Assembly (NCBI RefSeq): GCF_006542395.2
Contig: NZ_CP038231.1
Span: forward strand, 1,488,001-1,552,000
Direction of reading: 5' to 3'
DNA: 64,000 nucleotides
DNA from: Formicincola oecophyllae
GTDB lineage: Bacteria; Pseudomonadota; Alphaproteobacteria; Acetobacterales; Acetobacteraceae
Below are positions 54,994 through 63,053 of the stretch, in pieces. The stretch's first letter is position 1. Each line of letters begins with the position of its first letter. The translations under genes and the position numbers were made by a program. Below the pieces are notes generated by a model. That model searched no databases, was not told where the DNA came from, and was given only the letters and a program-made list of their open reading frames with translations.

Positions 54994-57212
54994 GCGCACA
55001 GCCAAACCCTGGGCCAGGGTGGCGCACCCTTGCCCTGCGCCGCCTGCCAGCGCTTTTCGGGCTGCTGCTGCTGGGAGCTGCTGTGTGGGTCATCTGGCAT
55101 GAAGCCAGGAGCCTCTCCCCCCATGACATCATGGCTAGCTTGCGCGCCATCCCCACCAGTGCGCTGTGGGCGGGGGTGGGGGCCACCGTCCTGTCTTACA
55201 TAGTGCTGGCCTTCTACGACATCCTGGCTTGCCGCAGCATCAAGGCGCAGGTGGGGTGGCCGCGCGCGGCGTTCGCAGCCTTCTGCTCCTACGTGCTTTC
55301 GCACAATCTGGGGTGCTCGGCTATTTCGGGGGCAGCGGTGCGTTACCGCCTCTACCAGGGTTGGGGGGTTGGGGGGCAAGGCATCGCCTCCATCATCGCT
55401 TTCTGCTCCATCATGTATATTTTGGGGCTTTTGGGGTTGGTGGGGTTCCTGTGCCTAACGCACCCCCACAGCCTGCCCCACCTGGGCCAGGTCCCAACCC
55501 CCTTAGTGATGATGGCTGGTCTTCTGTGCGTGGCTGTGCTGGGGGGGTATATCTTCATAGCGTCCCGCCAGCGGGAGCTGCGCTGGGGGCGGTGGCGCCT
55601 CACCATGCCAAGCGCCCCCCTAGCTGTGGGGCAGATCGCCGTTAGCATGGCGGACATGACGGCCACTGCCCTGATCGCCTGGTGCGTGCTGGGCCCCTTG
55701 CCTGAAGGCAGCACGCTGACGTTCTGCAGCTTTCTGGCCATTTACCTGGCCTCCTATAGTGCTGGGCTTCTGGCCAGCGTGCCAGGGGGGCTTGGGGTGT
55801 TTGAAAGCACGCTCCTCATTGCCTTGGGGGGGGAGCTAAGCGCGTCTCGCATTCTAGGTTCAGCGCTGGTTTTCAGGTTATTTTACTATGTGGTGCCCTT
55901 GTTCATGGCGGGCGGCACCTTTGGTTTCCATGAGCTGTGGGTGCGCCTGCGCGGGGCCAAGGCCATAGTAGGCCCAGCAGCGCGCGCCCAGGACTGCCAG
56001 GAGGAAGGCGCTTGCGCCCTGCCCGCCCCCCAGCAAGCGGCCGCGCCAGAAGGGGTGGAAGGTCCCCCCACCACCAAGGCTGCAGTCACCAGCACAGCCC
56101 CTGGTTCAGCGCACTCCGCAGGTCTCATTCGCCAGTCAGAGGCCACGTTCTCCGTTGGCATCGCCACAGGGCTTCAAACCCTCCTGGGGTGTGTGTTGGC
56201 GCTTTACGCCGTGTTGGCGCCACCAGCCACCCATGTCTACCGCCACAGCACAGCTGGTTCTGCACTGTGGATGGCACTAGGGCAGGGGGGTGACTTCCTG
56301 CTGTTCACATTGGGCATCGTTCTGGTGGCGCTGGCCACAGGCCTGCACAGGCGCATCAAGCAGGCCAGGCTGCAGTCGCTTGGGGTGCTGGTGGTGGTTG
56401 CCCTACTGGTGCCGGCCTTGGGTGCGCCATGGCAAATCTGGCTTGCTGACCTTGGGGTGTTTGTGGTGCTTCTGCCTTTTGGGCCTTGCTATTACCGCAA
56501 GCCCAGCTGGCGGGCGGAGCCGTTCTCCCTGGCGCACATCGCCCCCCTGCTGCTGTGGCTGGGCGCCATCGCCCTGATGACGGCAAGCTTGCTGAGCCAC
56601 CATGTGGGGGCGCTGTGGTGGCAAGCGCTGACACGCGGCGCCGATAGCACGGTGGGCCGCTGGTGCCTGGGGTTGGGGGCGCTTGGGGTGTTCGGGGCGC
56701 TGTGGGGCGCTATGCGGCGCAGCTGGATAAGCCCTGTTCCCTGGGACAGTGCGCAGGCGCAGCACTGCCGCCAATTGCGTGATGGTGATGGGCTGGAACG
56801 CGTGATGGGCCTTTTGGGGCTGCGCCCAGACGCCGTTCTTTATGACGATGACGGACGCGCGGCCATGCTGTGCGCTCATGTGGGGCCATATTTGGTGTTA
56901 GTGGGGCCAGTGGGCCGGCGTAAAGGGCGCGTTCCCATGCTGTGGCGCGCTTGCGATTACGCCCTGCAGGAACAGGTGCCCTGCGCCTACGTGCAGGATT
57001 CGCTGTGCTACCGCCCTGTGTGCGAGGACCTGGGCGCTGAACACGCCCAGCCACTTGGCCAGGGGCTATTCCTGTTCCAGCCCCTGGGGGCTGGGGGGCA
57101 ATTGGCTGCCCTCCTCAAAGGGCGCATCAGGCAGCGGGTGAAGGTAGCCTCCCAACCAGCCATGCAAACTGGTGTGGTGGACACCGACCACAGCAAGGCC
57201 CCTGCCGCCTGA
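54990..57212 (+). CDS. mprF: MprF-like lysylphosphatidylglycerol flippase/synthase, C-terminally short
   Basis: MprF enzymes add lysine from Lys-tRNA to phosphatidylglycerol and flip it, lowering surface charge. The N-terminal flippase half is intact: many helices with SHNLGCSAISGAAVRYRLY and ASVPGGLGVFESTLLIALGG. A second membrane block follows from about residue 390. The cytosolic DUF2156 synthase part begins RDGDGLERVMGLLGL and reaches YVQDSLCYRPVCEDLGAEHA but stops about 120 residues in, so the second GNAT-like lobe is missing; total 740 aa versus about 850. The frame has no ATG or GTG before 55083 that would include the first helix (RRLPALFGLLLLGAAVWVIW); CTG at 54990, overlapping the lysK stop and with AGGAAGG upstream, is the probable start. 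Confidence 0.8.
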   Translation: MSAQPNPGPGWRTLALRRLPALFGLLLLGAAVWVIWHEARSLSPHDIMASLRAIPTSALWAGVGATVLSYIVLAFYDILACRSIKAQVGWPRAAFAAFCSYVLSHNLGCSAISGAAVRYRLYQGWGVGGQGIASIIAFCSIMYILGLLGLVGFLCLTHPHSLPHLGQVPTPLVMMAGLLCVAVLGGYIFIASRQRELRWGRWRLTMPSAPLAVGQIAVSMADMTATALIAWCVLGPLPEGSTLTFCSFLAIYLASYSAGLLASVPGGLGVFESTLLIALGGELSASRILGSALVFRLFYYVVPLFMAGGTFGFHELWVRLRGAKAIVGPAARAQDCQEEGACALPAPQQAAAPEGVEGPPTTKAAVTSTAPGSAHSAGLIRQSEATFSVGIATGLQTLLGCVLALYAVLAPPATHVYRHSTAGSALWMALGQGGDFLLFTLGIVLVALATGLHRRIKQARLQSLGVLVVVALLVPALGAPWQIWLADLGVFVVLLPFGPCYYRKPSWRAEPFSLAHIAPLLLWLGAIALMTASLLSHHVGALWWQALTRGADSTVGRWCLGLGALGVFGALWGAMRRSWISPVPWDSAQAQHCRQLRDGDGLERVMGLLGLRPDAVLYDDDGRAAMLCAHVGPYLVLVGPVGRRKGRVPMLWRACDYALQEQVPCAYVQDSLCYRPVCEDLGAEHAQPLGQGLFLFQPLGAGGQLAALLKGRIRQRVKVASQPAMQTGVVDTDHSKAPAA

Positions 57213-57261
57213 AAAGCCTCACGCGGGGGGGAAGGGCCGTGCGTGCCTAGGGGCTGGCGGC

Positions 57262-57969
57262 TCAGCCGCCCTGACTGGCGCTAGTTCCGCCAAGCTCTTC
57301 CCCATCACGCCCTTCCCCGCCAAGCGTTGCCAGAAAATCATCATCAGCGATGCCGTCTTCGCCGTAGATGTCGTCATCCTCATCAGGCAAGGGGTCTTCC
57401 AGGTCCAGCGGACGCCCATCATGGCTGAACACACCGGCAAGCTCCATCTGGGCGCCAGGACCTTCCGGATCTGGCCAGGTCTCGGCGATGAAGAAGCGGT
57501 CCACCCGCATGGGCAAGCTGCGGAACAAATTGTGGCGCTGCATCCAGCGCACAGCGTCATCAAGGTACCCTTCAGGGATGGCCCCCAGGTGGAGCCTGGG
57601 CTGCCAGCGGCTTTTGCGGGGAGGCAAGCCTGCGCTCCTGACGGCGTTCTCCACTTTTTTTTGCAGCGCTTCAAGGGGGCCTGGGGGGGCAGCGCCTACT
57701 TCAAGCCCCAGTTCAGGGTTGGGGGCATGGGGGGGTGGGGGGGTGATGAAAACCTCCCTCAGCGTCATGTCAAACGCTTTCCAGCGCACATGTTCCAACG
57801 CGCTGTCGAGGGCAGCGGCCTCATGCCGACCTGGCAGGGTGAAGCTGCGCAATGGCAGGTGCAGGCTTTCCAGCCTGGCCCAGCGGGCCTTGGGCAGGAC
57901 GCCACGCATCAGCCCCAATTCACCAAGGAGGGAGGGGGGGGGAAGGAGAAGGGCAGTGTAACGCTTCAT
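57262..57969 (-). CDS. ThpR/LigT-like 2H phosphoesterase-fold protein, degenerate motifs
   Basis: The 235-aa protein matches the RNA 2',3'-cyclic phosphodiesterase (ThpR) layout: ARWARLESLHLPLRSF aligns with the family WVxxENLHLTLxFLG, WQPRLHLGAI with FxPHLTLAR, and RVDRFFIAETWPDPEGPGA with the family VDxFxLxxSxLGPxGPxY. Both catalytic motifs (H-x-T) are altered: the first is H37-L-P, the second R125-L-H, so phosphodiesterase activity is doubtful. The C-terminus is acidic (DEDDDIYGEDGIADDD). GAGG lies just before the ATG at 57969. It is convergent with the MprF-like gene. Function unknown. Confidence 0.6.
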   Translation of the reverse strand: MKRYTALLLPPPSLLGELGLMRGVLPKARWARLESLHLPLRSFTLPGRHEAAALDSALEHVRWKAFDMTLREVFITPPPPHAPNPELGLEVGAAPPGPLEALQKKVENAVRSAGLPPRKSRWQPRLHLGAIPEGYLDDAVRWMQRHNLFRSLPMRVDRFFIAETWPDPEGPGAQMELAGVFSHDGRPLDLEDPLPDEDDDIYGEDGIADDDFLATLGGEGRDGEELGGTSASQGG

Positions 57970-58200
57970 GCTCCCTCAATGGCAGGCCAATGCCCCCATG
58001 GCCAGCCCCCTTGCACAGGTTGCGCTGGCGGTGGTGCGCCCTGGTTCGGGGTGGGTTGCACAAAACACTTCCCCACCCCATGTTGGAAACCTATGCCGGC
58101 TTTGCGCCAGAACCCTGTGGGGCAGCCGTGGCAACGGCGTTTTCAGGTGTGGTAAAACATCTTCACCGCTTTCTCACGCTCTCAACATGGACGATACTTC

Positions 58201-58980
58201 ATGGACAATCAGTTCAACCAGTTCAATGGCGGCATGGCCCAGCCTGCTGCCGTCCCCTTTGATGAAGGACTGCGCCTTTATCTGGTGCGCGTCTTCAACT
58301 GGATGGCCGCAGGGCTGGCTTTGACGGGCCTCACCTCCTGGGCGGTTATCCACACGTCTCTGGCTGGGGCGTTCTTCAAGCTTGTGATGACGCAGGGCGG
58401 CCTGTTCCCCGTTGGGCTGACCGGGCTTGGCTGGGTGGCCGTCCTGGCGCCGCTGGCTTTCGTGCTGGTGCTTTCCTTCGGCCTCAACAGGCTTTCGCGC
58501 CAGGCAGTCCAAGGGCTGTTCCTGCTGTTCAGCGTGGTGATGGGCGTCAGCATGGCCAGCTTGGTGATGTGCTACACGGGCGTTTCCGTTGCGCGCACCT
58601 TCTTTGTCTGCGCTGCGCTTTACGCAGCTGTGGCTTTTTGGGGCTACACCACTAAGCGTTCACTGGCCAGCATGGGCTCTTTTCTGTTCATGGGTATGAT
58701 TGGGCTTCTGATTGCCATGGTGGTAAACCTGATTTGGCCGTCAGGCATGATGTCTATGGTCATTTCCTGCGTGGGCGTTGTGCTGTTCACGGCTTTCACG
58801 GCTTATGACATGCAAAGCATCAAGATCGGCTACCAGGAGATGAGCGCCGTCCTCCCGCCTGATGAACTGGGCAAGCGCAGCGTTTACGATGCCCTGTCGC
58901 TTTACCTGGACTTCATCAACCTGTTCCAGTTCCTGCTCTCGCTGATGGGGCAGAACAGCTCTAGCTCCAACAACAACTGA
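58201..58980 (+). CDS. Bax inhibitor-1/YccA family membrane protein
   Basis: Seven-helix inner-membrane protein of the BI-1 (TMBIM/YccA/YbhL) family, 259 aa. Family features are the cytoplasmic N-terminus followed by LVRVFNWMAAGLALTGLTSW, FGLNRLSRQAVQGLFLLFS, FVCAALYAAVAFWGYTTKRS and the C-terminal FTAFTAYDMQSIKIGYQEMS with the conserved Tyr-Asp pair, then LYLDFINLFQFLL. The ATG at 58201 lacks an obvious ribosome site. Bacterial members are linked to membrane protein quality control (YccA inhibits FtsH in E. coli); the role here is inferred. A strong terminator follows. Confidence 0.93.
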   Translation: MDNQFNQFNGGMAQPAAVPFDEGLRLYLVRVFNWMAAGLALTGLTSWAVIHTSLAGAFFKLVMTQGGLFPVGLTGLGWVAVLAPLAFVLVLSFGLNRLSRQAVQGLFLLFSVVMGVSMASLVMCYTGVSVARTFFVCAALYAAVAFWGYTTKRSLASMGSFLFMGMIGLLIAMVVNLIWPSGMMSMVISCVGVVLFTAFTAYDMQSIKIGYQEMSAVLPPDELGKRSVYDALSLYLDFINLFQFLLSLMGQNSSSSNNN

Positions 58981-59021
58981 GCGCACAGGTGGGGCCAGCC
59001 CCACTAGCGAAAACCCATTAG

Positions 59022-59053
59022 AAAAAGGCGCCCTCCCAGGGGGGCGCCTTTTT
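59022..59053. terminator. Bidirectional intrinsic terminator between BI-1 gene and fdxA
   Basis: AAAAAGGCGCC pairs with GGCGCCTTTTT around a CTCCCAGGGG loop, giving A and T runs on the two sides, so it can terminate both the plus-strand BI-1 gene and the minus-strand fdxA transcript. Confidence 0.9.
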
Positions 59054-59174
59054 GCTGGCCTTTGTGCAAGCTGCGCTGCTTTTAAGCCTATGCCAACCGG
59101 AGCTGAGACCCAAAACGTGAAGCCACCAAGGCCCAGGGCGCCAAAACCAGGGCCAGAGCCAAGGTCGGTCTCGC

Positions 59175-59507
59175 TCAGCCCTGCTGTGGCTTGGGAGAAA
59201 GCAGGGGGGTTTTATCAGGCTTGCCGTCCCATTCGTCAGCCTCTGCCATAGCGGGGATCTTCTGGGTGATTTTGGGCCACTGGGAAGCATACTTGGCGTT
59301 GGTCTCAAGCCAGCCAGCGGAACGCTCGTCCGTGTCAGGGAAAATGGCCTCCGCTGGGCATTCAGGCTCGCACACACCGCAATCGATGCATTCATCAGGG
59401 TTGATGACGAGGAAGTTCTCCCCGGCATAGAAACAGTCAACAGGGCACACTTCCACGCAATCGGTGAACTTGCAGTTGATGCAGTTTTCCGTGACCACAT
59501 AGGTCAT
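59175..59507 (-). CDS. fdxA: 7Fe ferredoxin FdxA
   Basis: Small electron carrier with one 3Fe-4S and one 4Fe-4S cluster, 110 aa. The opening [21 protein letters not shown] and the second cluster [14 protein letters not shown] match the FdxA family cysteine spacing exactly, followed by the C-terminal helix [16 protein letters not shown]. The ATG at 59507 has GGAG about 8 nt upstream. It is the third gene of a minus-strand helicase-S4-fdxA set, an arrangement shared with other alphaproteobacteria; in many of them carD follows, but here the next gene is the convergent BI-1. Confidence 0.95.
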   Translation of the reverse strand: MTYVVTENCINCKFTDCVEVCPVDCFYAGENFLVINPDECIDCGVCEPECPAEAIFPDTDERSAGWLETNAKYASQWPKITQKIPAMAEADEWDGKPDKTPLLSPKPQQG

Positions 59508-59646
59508 GACTTGATCTCCGAAGCAGGGGCGGCTGGGCTGGAAGCAGCCATTGGGAGTGCCGCCGGGAAATGGGCTGGTTATGGCCCAATCCCCTCCAGC
59601 CTGCAAGGGCGCGGCCAGATGGCCCGCAGCCCCCAGTGGCAACCCT

Positions 59647-60033
59647 TCAGCTTGGGTTTGGGGGCAGCGCAGCATAAAGGCGCTGGGCTAACTTGGCTGG
59701 GCCGCGCCGTTCCACGCAAGCGCGCACACGCCACACCAGAACCTTCGCTTCCCGCGAGTTGCCTGGGGCGGGGAAAGTCAGCACGTCCCCAGGGCGCACT
59801 TTGGCGTGGGCCTTGGTCAGCCTGCGCCCGTTGAGGCGCACTTTGCCGCTGCCTGCCAGTTTGGCCGTCAAGGCGCGCGTCTTAGCTAGGCGCGCATTGT
59901 AGAACCAAACGTCAAGGCGCTGTTCAGGCAGCTGGTCGGGCAGTTGGTCAAGCTGGGCTTCATCAGGCCCCTCCTGCTGGGAGGTGGGCTTGTTCATGGC
60001 TTGATCTGCGTTGGGGCTGGGGGCATCAGGCAT
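59647..60033 (-). CDS. S4-domain RNA-binding protein (Hsp15-like)
   Basis: A 128-aa protein with a polar Gln/Asp-rich N-terminus of about 40 residues and an S4 RNA-binding domain: [40 protein letters not shown] and [20 protein letters not shown], resembling Hsp15 and the RluD-family S4 fold. Start choice is uncertain: ATG at 60033 (used), 60048 or 59997 are all in frame and none has a clear ribosome site. The first two overlap the end of the helicase gene, suggesting coupled translation. It probably binds rRNA or stalled 50S subunits, by family inference. Confidence 0.82.
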   Translation of the reverse strand: MPDAPSPNADQAMNKPTSQQEGPDEAQLDQLPDQLPEQRLDVWFYNARLAKTRALTAKLAGSGKVRLNGRRLTKAHAKVRPGDVLTFPAPGNSREAKVLVWRVRACVERRGPAKLAQRLYAALPPNPS

Positions 60034-62869
60034 GGCGTTTGGAGTCATGGCGTTTGGCGTGGCTTGCTGAAGGAGCCTGGGCAGGCTTGCGCTTGCTGGC
60101 TGGGCGGTTTTGAAGATTGGATGGCTTGCGCGCCCCCTTTCCAGGGGCAGTTTTGAGGGTAAGCCCAGCCAAGGCCGCAAAAGGGCTGGCAGGATCATGA
60201 CCTTCAAGGCGCCCCTGGCTTCCACGGCGCTTGGCGGGGGGGTGTGCGTTGCTATGCCGCGCCCTGCCCTCAGCTTGGCCTGGGTGGCTGGAACCTGGCC
60301 TTGAGGGCTTGATGCGGATGAGGGGCGGCGCTGGCGCGCCAAGCGCGCCAACTGGCAGATCACCAAGCAGGCGCAACGGCACGCCAAGCCCTGCCAGGAC
60401 ATCTGGCGCCATGGTGGCTTTGAGCGCCAGGCGCCTGGTGATGTCAGCAGGCAAGGGCACATGGCGCTGCCCAGGCTGGGGCCGCAACTTGGCAACGGCT
60501 TGCAGGACCCTCTCCGCCTGGTCAAGGCGCAGGGCGACAGGGCCAGCCTTAACCCACCCAGGCCAAGGTGGCCTTTGGGCTTCCTCCACCCAAAAGCGCC
60601 CAGGCGCCATGGGCTGGGGCGCTGTGCCTGCCCCTTCCCACACGCAGCCCAAAAGGGACATCAGCCCAGCTACCGCTGGCTTGAGCAAGCTTTCATGCCA
60701 CACAAGCCCCTGCCCCTCCACGCCAAGAGCTGTTGAAAAAGCAAAGCCATGGCTTTTCAAAGCACGCGCCTGGGTGCGCAGGTTGGTACCCTCCCCCCCA
60801 AGCAACACGGTGACGCCGCCATCCTCAGCCAGCCTGTGGGCCAGGCCACGGGTCATGCTTTGCTGGCGCAGTTGCTCTAACCCCTGCCAGAAAAGGCGCA
60901 GGCGCTGGCGCACATAGTCAGCCAGCCAGCCCTGAAGGCGCTCGCGCACGGGCACCTCCTGCTGGGGATCGCTGAAATCCCCCCGCAGCAGCTTGATGGT
61001 GGGGGCAAAGAAACCCTCCCCCTTGACTAGGCGCGCCACAGGGGCGCCGCGCCATGTCAGCGTGCCAGGGGGGATGGGTTGTTCCTGCAAGGCGCTTGCG
61101 CCATTTTCTGGCCCCGCGCCAGGCACCCTGTCTGCGCCGCTTTCAACAAGGGCGATCGTTTCTCCCCCATCCTCCAGGAAGCGCTTGATGATGCCTCCCA
61201 TGGCCTCACGTGCGGCCCTGTGGCCAGCTTTGGCGATGGCGTCATGCTCTGAGCGGCTTTGGGCGTTGGCCGCATTGAAGGCGAACCCCTCCAACTGGCC
61301 AATCTCGTGTCCTTCCACCACCACAGCGCCTGTGGCGGTGACAGCATGAAGCATGGCCGCATCATCATGGCCTTCACGGCGCATCAGCACAGCGGCGCGG
61401 CGGTTGACGAAGCGCGCTGTTAACCTTTCATGCAAAGCGTCTGAAAGGCGCTCCTCCACAGCTTGGCTTTGCGCGCCTAAGGCGCTGCCTGGAGCGGTCC
61501 AGCCAGCGCGCGCTGTGACATAGGCCCACACACGCACCCCTGAAAGACGGTTCATCAACATGTCGATGTCGCCTTCCGTTTGGTCAAGGGCCTTCAAGTG
61601 GCCCTGGATCCAAGCTGTTGGCAGGCGCCCCTTCTCCAGCAGTTCCTTGAAAATGCGCCCGCAAAGCTGCGCGTGGCTTTGGTCGCCCATTTTCCTGAAA
61701 TCAGGTATTTGGCATGCCTCCCACAGCAAGGCCGTTTCGCGCCTGCCACGCGCGCGCTCCATGATGGCCTGCTCACGGGCCAGGGTTTGCAGCACCTCCA
61801 AGTCAGAGCCAGGGCGCCCTGGTTTCAGCTCTGGCCTGGGTGGCTTGGCGCGCAGGCTGCGCAGAAGGGCTTGGGGGTTGGCGAACTCAAGCGCGCTTTG
61901 GCGCCAATGGAGCTTCTCCACCGCTTCAAAGCGGTGCTCCTCAATGGTATCAGCCAAGCTGGGGGCCATGGGGGGGCATGTGTGGGTGGTGCCGAAGGTG
62001 CCATCCTTCATGCCACGCCCAGCGCGCCCGGCAATCTGGGCGATCTCCTGCGCGCTCAAATGGCGGGGGAACTGGCCGTCAAATTTGCGCATGGAAGCCA
62101 GGGCCACATGGTCCACATCCATGTTGAGACCCATGCCGATGGCGTCTGTCGCCACCAGGTAGTCAACGTCACGGTTCTGGTAGAGCTCTATCTGGGCGTT
62201 GCGCGTGCGCGGGCTCAACCGTCCCATGATGACGGCACAACCGCCGCGCCTCTGCCTGATGGCCTCAGCCAGGCTGTAGACCTCATGGGCGGAGAACGCG
62301 ACAATGGCCGAACGCGCAGGTAGCCGCCCCAAATTGCTGTGGCCAGCATGGACAAGCTGCGACAGGCGCGGCCTGGTCTCAACCGTGATGCCTGGTATGA
62401 GCTTCTGCAGCATGGGGCGCATAGTCTCAGCGCCAAGGAACAACGTTTCGCTGCGCCCGCGCGCATGGAGGAGGCGGTCAGTGAAAACATGGCCGCGCTC
62501 TGGGTCGGCAGCTAGCTGGATCTCGTCAATGCCGATGAAATCCACCGCGCGCTCCAGGGGCATGGCCTCCACCGTGCAAGCGAACCACTGCGCGCCTGGG
62601 GGGACGATCTTCTCCTCCCCCGTCAGCAGCGCCACCTTGCCAGCGCCTTTGACCGCTTTGAGGCGCTCGTAATTTTCTCGTGCTAGAAGGCGCAGGGGAA
62701 AACCCATGATGCCGCTTTTGTGCGCCATCATGCGGCTGAGCGCATGATGGGTCTTGCCTGTGTTAGTGGGGCCCAGAATGGCGGTGACAGCGCTGTTGCG
62801 GCGCTGGGCCAGCTCCTCAAGGGCGCTGCCCGCCAGGGCGCGGAACTGATGTGCGTTGCGTTGTGCCAT
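60026..62869 (-). CDS. Suv3-type DExH RNA helicase
   Basis: Homologue of the mitochondrial RNA helicase SUPV3L1, widespread in alphaproteobacteria as a large helicase next to S4 and FdxA genes. Walker A is LGPTNTGKTHHAL at about residues 32-44; the DExH box is IGIDEIQLAADP; motif III LGAETMRPML; motif VI QIAGRAGRGMKDG. After the helicase core come C-terminal domains and a long basic, low-complexity tail (KPSNLQNRPASKRKPAQAPS) likely to bind RNA. The ATG at 62869 has GGGAGAGCC directly upstream, giving 947 aa; the frame is open to 62947. RNA turnover partner is unknown here. Confidence 0.9.
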   Translation of the reverse strand: MAQRNAHQFRALAGSALEELAQRRNSAVTAILGPTNTGKTHHALSRMMAHKSGIMGFPLRLLARENYERLKAVKGAGKVALLTGEEKIVPPGAQWFACTVEAMPLERAVDFIGIDEIQLAADPERGHVFTDRLLHARGRSETLFLGAETMRPMLQKLIPGITVETRPRLSQLVHAGHSNLGRLPARSAIVAFSAHEVYSLAEAIRQRRGGCAVIMGRLSPRTRNAQIELYQNRDVDYLVATDAIGMGLNMDVDHVALASMRKFDGQFPRHLSAQEIAQIAGRAGRGMKDGTFGTTHTCPPMAPSLADTIEEHRFEAVEKLHWRQSALEFANPQALLRSLRAKPPRPELKPGRPGSDLEVLQTLAREQAIMERARGRRETALLWEACQIPDFRKMGDQSHAQLCGRIFKELLEKGRLPTAWIQGHLKALDQTEGDIDMLMNRLSGVRVWAYVTARAGWTAPGSALGAQSQAVEERLSDALHERLTARFVNRRAAVLMRREGHDDAAMLHAVTATGAVVVEGHEIGQLEGFAFNAANAQSRSEHDAIAKAGHRAAREAMGGIIKRFLEDGGETIALVESGADRVPGAGPENGASALQEQPIPPGTLTWRGAPVARLVKGEGFFAPTIKLLRGDFSDPQQEVPVRERLQGWLADYVRQRLRLFWQGLEQLRQQSMTRGLAHRLAEDGGVTVLLGGEGTNLRTQARALKSHGFAFSTALGVEGQGLVWHESLLKPAVAGLMSLLGCVWEGAGTAPQPMAPGRFWVEEAQRPPWPGWVKAGPVALRLDQAERVLQAVAKLRPQPGQRHVPLPADITRRLALKATMAPDVLAGLGVPLRLLGDLPVGALGAPAPPLIRIKPSRPGSSHPGQAEGRARHSNAHPPAKRRGSQGRLEGHDPASPFAALAGLTLKTAPGKGARKPSNLQNRPASKRKPAQAPSASHAKRHDSKRHA

Positions 62870-63053
62870 GGCTCTCCCTGCTTGGGTCCTAAATCGGTGC
62901 GGCGGGCCTGGAAAGCAAGGGGTGGGGTGGCAATGGGGGATTGGCACACCATCTTTGGAGCATCAGTGCCTGGCACGTGCCAGCAGCCAAGCCGTGCCAC
63001 CAACGCCCCAGCAACCCACACCTAGTACTCCACACAAGAGCGGAAGATCGTCT

